A stretch of 54,722 nt of DNA from an uncultured Lachnospiraceae bacterium. GTDB taxonomy: Bacteria; Bacillota; Clostridia; Lachnospirales; Lachnospiraceae. The position numbers and the translations under genes were made by a program. This document shows, in pieces, positions 16,960 to 26,652 of this stretch. Numbering within the stretch: the first letter of the stretch is position 1; each line of letters opens with the position of its first letter. The notes under the pieces are model-generated. The model was not told where the DNA came from. It saw only the letters and a list, made by a program, of their open reading frames with translations, and ran no database searches. The stretch spans positions 1 through 54,722 of the forward strand of contig CATNCF010000018.1 in assembly GCA_950097145.1 (NCBI GenBank), written 5' to 3'.

Positions 16960-18414
16960 TTAGCACTCTCCCATCAGGTACTTATACAGCCCTTCATAGC
17001 GGAACTTAGAAGCATTCCAGGAATAATCGTTTGCCATAGCGCGATCAACCATCTGATTCCACTGGCGTTTCTTATCGAAGAAAATATGCTTGGAATAATT
17101 AATGATATTCAGCATTTCTTCTCCATTGTAATTCGTGAAGGAGAAACCGTCTCCCACATTATCATATTCATTGTAAGGCTGTACCGTGTCCTTCAATCCT
17201 CCTGTCTCACGGACAATGGGAATCGTCCCATAGCGGAAAGAAATCATCTGGGTCAGTCCGCAAGGCTCAAACCGTGATGGCATCAGGAACGCATCTGCGG
17301 CGCCGTAAAGTTTATGTGCCAAATCGTCGGAATAACAGATATTTGCAGAAATCTTATCTGGATATTTCCACGCAAAATGCCGGAACATATTCTCATATTG
17401 CGGATCTCCTGTTCCAATTACCACCAACTGAGTATAATCGTCTATAATCCGCTCAATCACATAATTGATCAGATCCAGTCCTTTCTGATCTGTAAGACGT
17501 GAAATCAATCCAATCATATAACGTTTCTTATCTACCGCAAGTCCAAGCTCCTGCTGCAGCCGCTCTTTGTTCTGAGGCTTTTTCTTACGGTAAGTGGAGG
17601 CATCATAATTCACATATAATTTCTCGTCCGTAGCTGGATTATACACATCATAATCAATTCCATTGACAATTCCCTGCATATCCATATGTCTTGCAGCCAG
17701 CAGGCCGTTCAGCCCTTCCCCATAATAATCTGTCTGAATCTCCTGGGCGTAAGTATCACTTACCGTGGTAATATAATCCGCATAAACCAGTCCGCCCTTT
17801 AACATATTGGCGTCTTTTTTAAATTCCAGCTTATCCGGTACAAACAAGCTTGCCGGAAGCCCCGTCAGGCCCTTGACTGTTTTTACATCCCAGATTCCCT
17901 GGAATTTCAGATTATGAATAGTCATAATGGACTTCATGCCCCAGAAAAACATGTCTCCCTGAAATTCTGTGTTCAAATATACCGGAATAAAACCTGTCTC
18001 CCAGTCATGGCAGTGGATAATCTGCGGCTGGAAGTTAATCAGCGGCAGCATAGACAGCACTGCCTTGTCGAAAAATATAAATTTCTCAATGTCAAACCGA
18101 ATATCCCCATAAGGCAGAAAACAGTCAAAGTATTCTTGATTGTCAACGAAATAATACGTAATGCCATCCATTTTATACTGCAGAATTCCCACATACTTGT
18201 TCTGAATATAATTTCCACAATTCATATAAAAATGTGTCACATACTCAAACTGGTTCCTCCAGTGCTCTGGAATACAACTGTAATTCGGCAGTACCACCCG
18301 GATATCCCATTCTTCTTTGTCGAATTCTTTCGGCAGTGCCCCGCATACGTCAGCTAATCCTCCTGTCTTGATAAATGGTACACATTCAGATGCTGCAAAC
18401 AGAATTTTTCTCAT
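16960..18414 (-). CDS. glgA: Glycogen synthase (ADP-glucose type)
   Basis: The 484-residue GT5 glucosyltransferase extends alpha-1,4-glucan from ADP-glucose. The N-terminal KTGGL motif is at residues 16-20 (VPFIKTGGLADVCGALP). The C-terminal domain has the donor-site stretch SRFEPCGLTQMISFRYG and RETGGLKDTV. Full length. GGAGG precedes the start. It follows metY by 24 bases with no terminator between, so it is probably co-transcribed with it. No other glycogen genes are in the window. Confidence 0.96.
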   Translation of the reverse strand: MRKILFAASECVPFIKTGGLADVCGALPKEFDKEEWDIRVVLPNYSCIPEHWRNQFEYVTHFYMNCGNYIQNKYVGILQYKMDGITYYFVDNQEYFDCFLPYGDIRFDIEKFIFFDKAVLSMLPLINFQPQIIHCHDWETGFIPVYLNTEFQGDMFFWGMKSIMTIHNLKFQGIWDVKTVKGLTGLPASLFVPDKLEFKKDANMLKGGLVYADYITTVSDTYAQEIQTDYYGEGLNGLLAARHMDMQGIVNGIDYDVYNPATDEKLYVNYDASTYRKKKPQNKERLQQELGLAVDKKRYMIGLISRLTDQKGLDLINYVIERIIDDYTQLVVIGTGDPQYENMFRHFAWKYPDKISANICYSDDLAHKLYGAADAFLMPSRFEPCGLTQMISFRYGTIPIVRETGGLKDTVQPYNEYDNVGDGFSFTNYNGEEMLNIINYSKHIFFDKKRQWNQMVDRAMANDYSWNASKFRYEGLYKYLMGEC

Positions 18415-18438
18415 ACTTTACATCCTCCATCGTAAATT

Positions 18439-19719
18439 TTATATAGTATCCAACGCCTGAGCTAAATCAGCAATAATATCATCTGCATTTTCAATTCCCA
18501 CAGAAAGACGAATCAAATCCGGCGCTACGCCTGCTTCCAGTAACTGCTCATCCGTCATCTGTCTGTGCGTATGGCTTGCAGGGTGAAGCACGCAGGTTCT
18601 TGCGTCTGCCACATGGGTTACAATTGCAATTAATTTTAATTTATCCATAAATCCTACGGATACTTCCCTGCCTCCCTTCAAACCAAAGGAAATTACGCCG
18701 CAGGTGCCGTTCGGCATATATTTCTGGGCCAGAGCATGATACTTGTTATCTTTAAGCCCTGCGTAATTTACCCATGCAACTTTATCATGCGCCTGCAAAA
18801 ATTCTGAAACCCTGTCTGCATTTTCACAATGGCGTGCAACACGAAGATGCAGGGTCTCAAGCCCCACATTCAGAAGAAATGCGTTCTGGGGAGACTGGAT
18901 AGAACCGAGATCCCTCATAATCTGTGCCGTCGCCTTCGTAATATAAGCGCCTTTGCCGAATTTCTGAGTATATACAATTCCATGATAAGTTGGATCTGGC
19001 TGTGTCAGGCCTGGGAATTTATCCGGGTACTTCTCCCAGTCAAAATTACCGCTGTCCACGATACAGCCTCCTACACACATGGCATGACCGTCCATATACT
19101 TGGTAGTGGAATGTGTTACAATATCAGCCCCCCACTCAAAAGGCCGGCAATTAATCGGAGTTGGAAATGTATTGTCTACAATCAGCGGAACACCATGTTC
19201 ATGGGCTGCCTCAGCAAATTTCTCAATATCAAGAACCACCAATGCTGGATTTGCAATGGTTTCTGCAAATAATACCTTGGTATTGGGACGGAATGCCGCT
19301 GCAATCTCTTCTTTTGAAGCATCCGGATCAATAAATGTACACGCAATCCCCTGTTTCTTCACCGTTGCGCTGAAAAGATTAAATGTACCGCCATAAACTG
19401 CGGAGGAACATATCATATGATCTCCTGCCTCGCATATATTAAAAACAGCATAGTAATTGGCAGCTTGTCCGGAAGAGGTAAGCATGGCAGCCGCACCGCC
19501 CTCCAATTCACATATCTTCTCCGCCACCGCATCATTGGTAGGATTCTGCAGTCTGGTATAAAAATACCCGCTGTCCTCCAAATCAAAGAGTCTTCCCATT
19601 TGTTCGCTGGTATCATACTTAAAAGTCGTACTCTGATAGATTGGAAGTACTCTCGGTTCTCCTCTCTTTGGATGCCAGCCGGACTGAATACATTTTGTCT
19701 CAATTTGATAGCCGCTCAT
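18439..19719 (-). CDS. metY: O-acetylhomoserine sulfhydrylase (PLP enzyme)
   Basis: The 426-residue Cys/Met-metabolism PLP enzyme most resembles O-acetylhomoserine aminocarboxypropyltransferase, which makes homocysteine from sulfide. The PLP lysine is K207 (VTHSTTKYMDGH), with LTSSGQAA for phosphate binding and VDNTFPTP holding the PLP-nitrogen Asp. The start is set at 19719 because AGGAGG lies seven bases upstream; an in-frame start 15 codons earlier lies inside the leader hairpin. The promoter is probably the extended -10 at 19792-19784. No SAM riboswitch is visible. Confidence 0.93.
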   Translation of the reverse strand: MSGYQIETKCIQSGWHPKRGEPRVLPIYQSTTFKYDTSEQMGRLFDLEDSGYFYTRLQNPTNDAVAEKICELEGGAAAMLTSSGQAANYYAVFNICEAGDHMICSSAVYGGTFNLFSATVKKQGIACTFIDPDASKEEIAAAFRPNTKVLFAETIANPALVVLDIEKFAEAAHEHGVPLIVDNTFPTPINCRPFEWGADIVTHSTTKYMDGHAMCVGGCIVDSGNFDWEKYPDKFPGLTQPDPTYHGIVYTQKFGKGAYITKATAQIMRDLGSIQSPQNAFLLNVGLETLHLRVARHCENADRVSEFLQAHDKVAWVNYAGLKDNKYHALAQKYMPNGTCGVISFGLKGGREVSVGFMDKLKLIAIVTHVADARTCVLHPASHTHRQMTDEQLLEAGVAPDLIRLSVGIENADDIIADLAQALDTI

Positions 19720-19744
19720 CTTGTCTCCTCCTGATTGTATTATA

Positions 19745-19771
19745 TGCAGGAACTTCATGGACATTCCTGCA
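19745..19771 (-). promoter_or_regulatory. Hairpin in the metY 5' leader
   Basis: TGCAGGAA and TTCCTGCA (8 base pairs, 11-base loop) lie between the likely start of transcription and the metY ribosome site. No T-run follows, so it is not a terminator. It may protect the 5' end or bind a regulator. Confidence 0.45.
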
Positions 19772-19783
19772 CTGCTTATCCTA

Positions 19784-19792
19784 ATTCTAGCA
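19784..19792 (-). promoter_or_regulatory. Extended -10 promoter candidate for metY-glgA
   Basis: TGCTAGAAT, an extended -10 element. The -35 region 17 bases upstream (TAGCTT) is weak. Confidence 0.45.
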
Positions 19793-19865
19793 CAACAGTC
19801 TTTATAAAGCTAGGAAAAATTTCCACATGCCTGTTTTGCTGTATAATCTGTTTTTATTATAAACC

Positions 19866-19905
19866 GCCTTAACAGGAAAAATCAACAGAAATTTCCTGTT
19901 AAGGC
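19866..19905. terminator. Second hairpin after yebC
   Basis: GCCTTAACAGGAAA and TTTCCTGTTAAGGC form a perfect 14-base-pair stem with a 12-base loop, immediately after the yebC terminator. On the plus strand it is followed by AAAAAAA and on the minus strand by GGTTTATAAT. It may act as a backup terminator or insulate metY. Confidence 0.5.
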
Positions 19906-19940
19906 AAAAAAACGGTATCCAGCCAATTCCGGATACCGTT
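19905..19940 (-). terminator. Terminator downstream of yebC
   Basis: On the minus strand ACGGTATCCGG and a matching CTGGATACCGT form an 11-base-pair stem followed by TTTTTTT, about 20 bases after the yebC stop. Confidence 0.92.
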
Positions 19941-19959
19941 CAAATTTTCTTATGTAAAT

Positions 19960-20688
19960 TTATTCATCCCAGTTATGGTACACGGCCTGGACATCATCAT
20001 CCTCATCCAATAAGTCCAGGGTTTTTTGAAGATTGCGGATGGCAGTCTCGTCAGTTAGTTCCACCCAGGTCTGCGGAATCATGGTAACTTCTGCAGAAGC
20101 CATAACAATCCCTGCATCTTCCAGTTTCTGGCGTACCTCACTGAAGGCTTCCGGATCTATAATGACCTCAAAGCTGTCCTCTTCTTCCGAAAAATCCTCT
20201 GCTCCCGCATCCAATGCCGTCATCATCAAATCATCGGGATCCATATCGCACTCTTCCTTGTCTATGATAATCTGTCCCTTCTTGTCAAACATATACGATA
20301 CACATCCAGGCGTTCCCACATTGCCGTACCCTTTGGTAAATGCACTGCGGACATTTGCCGCCGTACGGTTCTTATTATCTGTCAGCGCATCTACAATAAT
20401 GGCTGTCCCATTGGGTCCATAACCTTCATAAGACACAAACTCATAATTTACAGAATTAGCGTCCCCTGCCGCTTTCTTAATTCCGCGCTCAATGGTATCA
20501 TTCGGCATATTGTTTGCCTTTGCCTTGGCAATGACGTCCCTGAGCCTGCTGTTGTTATTGGGATCTGGTCCTCCCTCTTTGACTGCAACCGCAAGTTCAC
20601 GGCCAATGATGGTGAAAATTTTGCCCTTTGCCGCATCATTTTTTTCTTTCTTATGTTTGATATTTGCAAATTTAGAATGTCCTGACAT
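19960..20688 (-). CDS. yebC: YebC/PmpR-family protein
   Basis: The 242-residue protein starts [19 protein letters not shown], the standard YebC beginning, and continues through [19 protein letters not shown]. The family is described both as DNA-binding regulators (PmpR) and, more recently, as factors that help ribosomes through proline stretches. It is the second gene after the CNNM transporter (35-base gap) and ends at a strong terminator. A GGAGA ribosome site is present. Confidence 0.96.
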   Translation of the reverse strand: MSGHSKFANIKHKKEKNDAAKGKIFTIIGRELAVAVKEGGPDPNNNSRLRDVIAKAKANNMPNDTIERGIKKAAGDANSVNYEFVSYEGYGPNGTAIIVDALTDNKNRTAANVRSAFTKGYGNVGTPGCVSYMFDKKGQIIIDKEECDMDPDDLMMTALDAGAEDFSEEEDSFEVIIDPEAFSEVRQKLEDAGIVMASAEVTMIPQTWVELTDETAIRNLQKTLDLLDEDDDVQAVYHNWDE

Positions 20689-20723
20689 ATGTTCTCCTCT
20701 TTTCTGTTTCTCTCTTTACATTT

Positions 20724-22067
20724 TTAAACGCAATCTGCTTCCTGATTCTGCGCCGGCCTTCTTAACACCCGCACCGTATGAATCATCTTGTCTCTGACTG
20801 TTTCTGCCTGAAACCTCCAGTCCTGGAAATCCAGCTCAAATTTCTCGTTGTCCGCTGGTATTTTTCCAATCAGAGAAATGAGAAATCCATTTAATGTTTC
20901 AAACTCCTCATCCTCCAGAGAAATCTGCAGCAGCTGGCAGACTTCATCAAAAGGAGCCATCCCGCTCATCAGATAGCTTCCGTCTGGCTGTGAGGAAATC
21001 ACAGTTTCTTCCTCGTCATATTCATCAAAAATATTTCCAACGATTTCTTCCAGAATATCCTCCATTGCCACAATTCCGGCTGTCTGTCCATATTCATCCA
21101 CAACAATGACGATATGGTTTTTCTGGGACTGCATCACTTTAAATAAATCATTAATATTTCTGGTTTCAGGAATAAACAGGGCTTCACGTACCAAGCCTGG
21201 AATCGCCTGCACTCTCCAATCCAGGTACTGTCCCTTTCTGCTCTCAATCATAACATCCTTCATATGTATGATTCCAATGATATGGTCAATATCCTCACGA
21301 TACACCGGAAATCTGGAATTATTTCCGCTTAATACAAATTCCAGAACTTCACGCAGCTTCATTTTACCGTCGATCGCCACCACATTCTTCCTGTGTGTCA
21401 TAATATCCTTGGCTTCCTTGTCGTCAAATTCAAAAATATTATGAATCATCTCTGCCTCACTTGCCTGCAGCACGCCCCGTTCATGGCCTTCATTGACCAT
21501 AGAAATAATTTCTTCCTCTGTAACGTCATCAAAACTGGAATTTGGATCTACCCCGACAATCCGCACCAGCAGATTGGAGATCCACTCTGCAAGCAAAGCA
21601 TAGGGCAGTATCACACACACCAGACCGTGAACGGCGCCTGCCAGAGAAGACAGCCATTGTTCTGGTTTCCTTGCCGCCACTTTTTGGGGCGCTATGATTC
21701 CAAACACTGCAAACAGGAACACCCCAACAACTGCAGCCAAAATATAGCAGATTATTTTCAGATAAGCTTCCGAACCTGAACCCGAAAGGTTCTGGGTCAG
21801 AAGCTTAGCCAGAAGGCGTATCTGGCAAATTCCAAAAATTCCACCGATAAACGTTGTAATAATCTGTATGGCATGTCTTGTCTTATAAGGTGAATCCTTC
21901 ACCTCAAGCAGCCAGGCCGCCTGCTTATTGCCCTCTTCTTCCCACTTCTGTATCTGGCTTTCACTGATTTCTTCCAACGCAGTGAGAAATCCATACAGCA
22001 GGCCGCTTACAATTGTCAATCCCAAAAATATTATCAGCCCTATGGCCGGACTCCCGCCATCATCCAT
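20724..22067 (-). CDS. CNNM/CorC-type membrane transporter with CBS domains
   Basis: The 447-residue protein has an N-terminal DUF21 domain of three to four membrane segments (about residues 8-190). A CBS pair follows (about 205-330: DIMTHRKNVVAIDGKMKL, then SRFPVYREDIDHIIGI). The C-terminal CorC/HlyC domain comes last. Related proteins move or sense Mg2+ and are often called hemolysin. The start is set at 22067, since AAAAGGAG is eight bases upstream and the in-frame extension overlaps the promoter. It has its own promoter (22143-22115) and is co-transcribed with yebC. Confidence 0.9.
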   Translation of the reverse strand: MDDGGSPAIGLIIFLGLTIVSGLLYGFLTALEEISESQIQKWEEEGNKQAAWLLEVKDSPYKTRHAIQIITTFIGGIFGICQIRLLAKLLTQNLSGSGSEAYLKIICYILAAVVGVFLFAVFGIIAPQKVAARKPEQWLSSLAGAVHGLVCVILPYALLAEWISNLLVRIVGVDPNSSFDDVTEEEIISMVNEGHERGVLQASEAEMIHNIFEFDDKEAKDIMTHRKNVVAIDGKMKLREVLEFVLSGNNSRFPVYREDIDHIIGIIHMKDVMIESRKGQYLDWRVQAIPGLVREALFIPETRNINDLFKVMQSQKNHIVIVVDEYGQTAGIVAMEDILEEIVGNIFDEYDEEETVISSQPDGSYLMSGMAPFDEVCQLLQISLEDEEFETLNGFLISLIGKIPADNEKFELDFQDWRFQAETVRDKMIHTVRVLRRPAQNQEADCV

Positions 22068-22114
22068 ATTCTTGACTCCTTTTTCCTTTTGTGCTTTCAT
22101 TAACAAACACTTGA

Positions 22115-22143
22115 AATATACCATTTTGCAGTATATTAGTCAA
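22115..22143 (-). promoter_or_regulatory. Promoter of the CNNM-yebC unit
   Basis: TTGACT (22143-22138), 17 bases, TATATT (22120-22115). It starts only four bases after the mazF stop codon. Confidence 0.82.
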
Positions 22144-22146
22144 GAT

Positions 22147-22494
22147 TTATGTATACAATTCCAGACTGATTTCAAGTGCCCTGTCTACTTTTTTAAGAAT
22201 TTCATTGTCCAGACGGCAGACTTTGTCTTTTAATCTCTGTTTGTCAATGGTGCGAAGCTGCTCTAACAGCACAACTGAATCCTTGACCAGATCGTATTTT
22301 CCTGCATCCAGTTCTACATGGGTAGGCAGCTTTGCCTTATTCATTTTTGATGTAATAGCAGCACAGATGATGGTGGGACTGTGCCGGTTTCCCACATCAT
22401 TTTGTATAATCAGAACCGGACGGATTCCACCTTGTTCTGAACCTACCACCGGACGCAGATCAGCATAATAAATATCTCCTCTATGAATAATCAC
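22147..22494 (-). CDS. mazF: MazF/PemK-type endoribonuclease toxin, no antitoxin beside it
   Basis: The 115-residue protein has the MazF core: [25 protein letters not shown] and the [15 protein letters not shown] segment. MazF toxins cut mRNA at short ACA-like sites. I choose GTG at 22494, because GGAG (22508-22505) is ten bases upstream; the GTG at 22503 would leave one base of spacing. In Bacillus, mazF (ndoA) follows alr and the antitoxin gene ndoAI. Here it follows alr with only about 74 bases between and no antitoxin frame. It is the last gene of the rex operon. Confidence 0.92.
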   Translation of the reverse strand: MIIHRGDIYYADLRPVVGSEQGGIRPVLIIQNDVGNRHSPTIICAAITSKMNKAKLPTHVELDAGKYDLVKDSVVLLEQLRTIDKQRLKDKVCRLDNEILKKVDRALEISLELYT

Positions 22495-22568
22495 TTTTCT
22501 CACACTCCAAAACTTTATAGGTTATTTTCAATTCCTATTATTCCCAATTTTTTCGTGTGTATTCAGAT

Positions 22569-23738
22569 TTATTCCCCGAAATAATCTCTGGTTTCTATGA
22601 CCTTATTTCCCTTTATATATACCCTTGGAATCCGTTTTCCCAGATCACAGGCAAATTCATAATTAAACCTGCCGGAAACCTCCCCGATTTCCTCCATGGA
22701 TATACATTCCCTGCCGTCTTTTCCCACAAGAGTCACCACATCTCCTTCCTCTGCCTCTGGAATATGGGTAACATCCACCATAAACTGGTCCATACAGATC
22801 CGTCCGCATATGGGGGCTTTCTTTCCATGAAGCAAAACATACCCCTTATTGGAAAGACTTCTGGGATAGCCGTCCCCATACCCCACCGGTATCGTAGCTA
22901 TCCGCTGCTTTTTCGTGGTCTTATAAGACGCCCCATAACTGATCGCCCTGCCTGGCTCCAGTTCTTTGAGAAATACAATACGGCTCTTTAAAGAAAGCAC
23001 AGGCTGCAAATCTAAATTTTCTTTCTGTACCTCATCGGAAGGCCACATGCCATACAGGCTGATCCCGGCACGGACAAGGCTCATATGAGCTTCCGGCATA
23101 TCAATGATGGCTGCGCTGTTAGAGCTGTGAACCAATGGAATGTCCACCTGCCGGCTGGACAGCAGATTTCTCATTTCCTGAAATTTTTCAAGCTGCTGCC
23201 TGGCCATGGTCTTATCTCTTGCATCTGCCTTGGCAAAATGTGTAAAGATTCCCTCCATTACCATATGCGGCATAGATGCAATCTGTGCAATCTCATCCGC
23301 CGCTTTTTCTGTCACCTGAAATCCCAGGCGGCTCAGCCCTGTATCAATTTTGATATGTACCGTAATACGGCCTCCTGTTCTGGCAGCCGCCTGTTCCATA
23401 TCCTGTGCCTGTTTCAGAGAATATACAGACGCCCTGATATCATCTTTTATCAGCTCCTGATACTGTTCCGAAAAGGCAGCGCCCAGAACAAGGACAGGTT
23501 TCTTAAGTCCATTTCTGCGCAGGATCTGTGCTTCCTCCACAGTGGCAGTGGCATATCCCCAGGTAATTGGAAGCGGTTCCAGTACCCTGCCTATTGGGAC
23601 TGCCCCATGCCCGTATCCATCTGTCTTGATTACACTCATAATCCTGACGCCTGTTCCAATCCTCTGGCCCATCTGCTCCATATTATGAAGGACTGCGTCC
23701 AGATTTATTTCTGCGTAAACCCTGCTGTATGATTTCAT
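22569..23738 (-). CDS. alr: Alanine racemase
   Basis: The 389-residue PLP enzyme makes D-alanine for peptidoglycan. The PLP lysine is K38 in the motif VIKTDGYGHGA. SLYGMWPS and the C-terminal catalytic-Tyr region SYGASYKT are present. Length is normal for the family. It follows nnr by 14 bases and precedes mazF, the same neighbourhood as in Bacillus. Confidence 0.96.
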   Translation of the reverse strand: MKSYSRVYAEINLDAVLHNMEQMGQRIGTGVRIMSVIKTDGYGHGAVPIGRVLEPLPITWGYATATVEEAQILRRNGLKKPVLVLGAAFSEQYQELIKDDIRASVYSLKQAQDMEQAAARTGGRITVHIKIDTGLSRLGFQVTEKAADEIAQIASMPHMVMEGIFTHFAKADARDKTMARQQLEKFQEMRNLLSSRQVDIPLVHSSNSAAIIDMPEAHMSLVRAGISLYGMWPSDEVQKENLDLQPVLSLKSRIVFLKELEPGRAISYGASYKTTKKQRIATIPVGYGDGYPRSLSNKGYVLLHGKKAPICGRICMDQFMVDVTHIPEAEEGDVVTLVGKDGRECISMEEIGEVSGRFNYEFACDLGKRIPRVYIKGNKVIETRDYFGE

Positions 23739-23752
23739 TTCCCATTTCCTTC

Positions 23753-25249
23753 CTAACCGATGTCTTTCAATACACAGGGTATTCCGTCCAGAATATCTTG
23801 TGCTGTCAATCCATAAAACCCTTTTTCTCTGACTCCTCTGTCTCCGGCAAGGCCATGAAGATAGACCCCCGCAGGAGCCGCCAATTCCGGATCCATTCCC
23901 TGTGCTATAAGTCCTGCAAAAACCCCTGTAAGAACGTCCCCGGAACCGGCTGTCGCCATGCCGTTATTGCCGCTGGTATTCACCCAAACCCTTCCGTCCG
24001 GAAGCGCTGTGACAGTCCTTGCATCTTTTAGCACGCAAATAACATGATATTCCTCTGCAAAGGCCCGGGCAGTCTCTATTAATTGTTGTTGTATCACTGA
24101 AATTTCCTGTTTTGTCAGCCTTGCCATCTCTCCCAGATGGGGAGTTGCGATGACGGCTGCTTTCGTTTCTCTCAGCCACTCCAGATGTTCTGAGACAATA
24201 TTCAGACCGTCTGCATCTAAAATTAACGGAACCTTAGCATGTTTTAAAATTGTCTCAATCAAAACTGCAGCTTCTTTGGTTCCCACACCTGGTCCTGCCG
24301 CAATAACAGAAGCCCATTCCAGGGAATCTGCCAGCTCTTCTGCCGCATTCGTTGTCTGGTGAGTCTCTAACACTGCTTCTGGAAGGAGCTGCTGCAGAAT
24401 CACCCTGTTTTCTTCTGCCGTGCGTACTTTGACAAGCCCTGCCCCGGTTACATAAGCCGCTTTTGCAGTAAAAAACGCTGCTCCCGCCATATTTTTCTGT
24501 CCTGCTGCCACCAGCACTCTTCCATAACTGCCTTTATTGGAGCGCACCTTCCGGGAAGGAATTTCTCTCAAATCTTCTTTTGTAAAGTAATGCATGGAAG
24601 GAGATTGGGATAGAAAACTGCGGCTGTCTATGCCAATCTCTTTTACTATGATTCTTCCTGCATACTCCGCCCCTGGAAACAGCAGAAGTCCTGTCTTAGC
24701 AAATGCAAAGGTAATGGTGAGATCCGCACGGAATGCGATTCCCATTACTGCGCCTGTATCCCCATGAATTCCAGAAGGAATATCCACCGCCGCCTTGTAT
24801 CCTGCCATTTCATTCATTTTCACAAGATATTCCTGGTAAATTCCCTGAATATCTCTAGCCAGCCCGATTCCAAACAGGGCATCCACAACCACGTCAAAAT
24901 TTTTATCTGGTATGCTGCTGGCAATAGGAACCTGATACTTTTTCAAGATATCCATTTGGATCTCTGTCTCCTGGGATACCCGCCTGGGTTCCGGGGGCAT
25001 AACAACCGTAACGGCCCATCCCCTCTGCCACAGCAGGCGCGCAATGGCAAGCCCGTCCCCGCCATTATTTCCCAAACCGCAGACGAGAAGCGCCTCCGGC
25101 TGCTCCGAATGCTTTGGCGTTAATTTCTCAATTTCCTCTGCTGCCCCCAAAGCGGCGCGCTCCATCAATACCAGAGAAGGTACTCCAAAATATTCTATGG
25201 TATTTTTATCACACTGCTTCATCTGTCCGCTGTCAACTAAAATCTTCAT
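23753..25249 (-). CDS. nnr: Bifunctional NAD(P)H-hydrate epimerase / dehydratase
   Basis: The 498-residue fusion repairs damaged NADHX and NADPHX. The N-terminal YjeF_N epimerase (about 1-215) shows LVCGLGNNGGDGLAIAR. The C-terminal YjeF_C dehydratase (about 225-498) shows TPHLGEMARL and the nucleotide-binding NTSGNNGMATAGSGDVLTG. Both domains look complete. It lies between the rex-linked coiled-coil gene and alr. Placing NAD(P)H repair in an operon led by the NADH sensor Rex makes biological sense, though the regulation is inferred. Confidence 0.95.
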   Translation of the reverse strand: MKILVDSGQMKQCDKNTIEYFGVPSLVLMERAALGAAEEIEKLTPKHSEQPEALLVCGLGNNGGDGLAIARLLWQRGWAVTVVMPPEPRRVSQETEIQMDILKKYQVPIASSIPDKNFDVVVDALFGIGLARDIQGIYQEYLVKMNEMAGYKAAVDIPSGIHGDTGAVMGIAFRADLTITFAFAKTGLLLFPGAEYAGRIIVKEIGIDSRSFLSQSPSMHYFTKEDLREIPSRKVRSNKGSYGRVLVAAGQKNMAGAAFFTAKAAYVTGAGLVKVRTAEENRVILQQLLPEAVLETHQTTNAAEELADSLEWASVIAAGPGVGTKEAAVLIETILKHAKVPLILDADGLNIVSEHLEWLRETKAAVIATPHLGEMARLTKQEISVIQQQLIETARAFAEEYHVICVLKDARTVTALPDGRVWVNTSGNNGMATAGSGDVLTGVFAGLIAQGMDPELAAPAGVYLHGLAGDRGVREKGFYGLTAQDILDGIPCVLKDIG

Positions 25250-25325
25250 CTCTGCCCCCTGTCTGAATGCGGAAAAAAGACAGTCTTAACATCTTTTCTG
25301 CTAAGGAACTGCCTTTTACCGCCTT

Positions 25326-25949
25326 TTATCCGGTTACCTTATATTCATCTTCATATCTCAAATCAAATGCTTCCAATAACTGCGCCCCGAAAATATCATG
25401 CAGGAACGCATACATGCGCCGGTTTTCATCCTCAATGGTATCTTTGCGGATGATCTTGATTTTCAGTTCCGTCCGCATCTTGGCAATCCACGCAGCGAGA
25501 CTCTCTCTCTCCGCTTCATTCCTATTCATAATTTGATAACAATACCGCATGGTTTCTGCCATAAGACGCGCATTATTATCTTCCATCTCATCTTGCAGAT
25601 TCCGAAGATCTGTTCTCCTGTTTTCCAGCCGCTCGTTAATTTCCGTTATCAGCCTGCGGTCCTCCTGAAGCTTCCGGGTTTCCTGCCCATGTTCCCCGAT
25701 TTCATCCATATTTACTACGATGTTGCGCATAAGCCTTTCCTTGAGCTCTCTTAATTCCTTTAACTCATTGTTCATTCCGCCCTGGCTTGCAAGCTGCTTA
25801 TTCAATTTCTGTTCCAGCATTGCTATTTCCTTGGGTTTTCCACCTTCTGGAAACAACTGATGCCATTTCTGATCCAGAACCAGCGGCGGAATCCTGGTGC
25901 TTCTTGCAATCTGCTGAAACTGTGGAGTTGTATTTTTCTTTCTTCCCAT
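25326..25949 (-). CDS. Coiled-coil protein of unknown function in the rex operon
   Basis: I do not recognise a family. The 207-residue, highly charged protein starts MGRKKNTTPQFQQIARSTRI and is almost wholly helical, with heptad-like stretches between about residues 45 and 165. No signal peptide, membrane segment or catalytic motif is seen. It starts four bases after the rex stop codon, with a weak ribosome site (AAGAAGTGA), so translation is probably coupled to rex. It precedes nnr by 76 bases. Confidence 0.75.
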   Translation of the reverse strand: MGRKKNTTPQFQQIARSTRIPPLVLDQKWHQLFPEGGKPKEIAMLEQKLNKQLASQGGMNNELKELRELKERLMRNIVVNMDEIGEHGQETRKLQEDRRLITEINERLENRRTDLRNLQDEMEDNNARLMAETMRYCYQIMNRNEAERESLAAWIAKMRTELKIKIIRKDTIEDENRRMYAFLHDIFGAQLLEAFDLRYEDEYKVTG

Positions 25950-25953
25950 TTTA

Positions 25954-26607
25954 TCACTTCTTATCTTTTTGCTTTTTTAACTTTCTTTGATTGGCAATGT
26001 TATAGGACAACTGCATCAAACTGTCTGACAAATGAACATTTTCTACCACCACATGTTCTGGAAGTTCCAAATCCAGATGCGCAAAGTTCCAGATAGCCCC
26101 GATTCCCAGTTCCACCAGCATATTTGCGGTCTCTTTGGCCTTCTCTTTCGGCATGGTAAGCGCTGCGATATCTACACGCTCTTTTTTTACAAAATCCTCT
26201 AATTCCTCCATCATGCGTACCTTGATTTCTCTGACAGAAATCCCTTCAAGGGCTGGATTCACATCAAACAGGCCGATAATTACAAACCCTCTCTTCTCAA
26301 ATTTCATATAGTTTGCAAGGGCCTGCCCCAGATTTCCCGCACCAATCACAATAATGTTATGCTGCTGATTAATTCCCAGGATTTTTCCTATCTCATCATA
26401 AAGGTATTTCACATTATATCCATAACCCTGCTGCCCAAACCCGCCAAAGTTATTTAAATCCTGGCGGATCTGGGATGCTGTGACTCGCATTCTGGCGCTG
26501 AGCCCGTTGGATGAAATCCGCTCTACACCGTCATCCAGAAGTTCTCCCAAATACCTGTAATATCTTGGCATTCTTCGGATCACTGCCTGAGATATTTCCT
26601 TCTCCAT
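25954..26607 (-). CDS. rex: Redox-sensing transcriptional repressor Rex
   Basis: The 217-residue protein has an N-terminal winged helix (about 1-78: ISQAVIRRMPRYYRYL, then ASQIRQDLNNFGGFGQQGYGY). A Rossmann NADH-binding domain with GAGNLGQA at 89-96 follows. Rex represses fermentation genes until NADH rises. The start is set at 26607, where AGGAGG is seven bases upstream. It leads an operon from a consensus promoter. I do not see a clear Rex box (TTGTTAAnnnnTTAACAA) at that promoter. Confidence 0.97.
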   Translation of the reverse strand: MEKEISQAVIRRMPRYYRYLGELLDDGVERISSNGLSARMRVTASQIRQDLNNFGGFGQQGYGYNVKYLYDEIGKILGINQQHNIIVIGAGNLGQALANYMKFEKRGFVIIGLFDVNPALEGISVREIKVRMMEELEDFVKKERVDIAALTMPKEKAKETANMLVELGIGAIWNFAHLDLELPEHVVVENVHLSDSLMQLSYNIANQRKLKKQKDKK

Positions 26608-26652
26608 TGCCTTTCCTCCTAATCTGGATTCCTGCATTCACTCACTGTTCTA

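Noticed and set aside
19720..19860. SAM or T-box riboswitch upstream of metY
   Set aside because: Only a single short hairpin is present; none of the conserved SAM-I or T-box sequence is seen.
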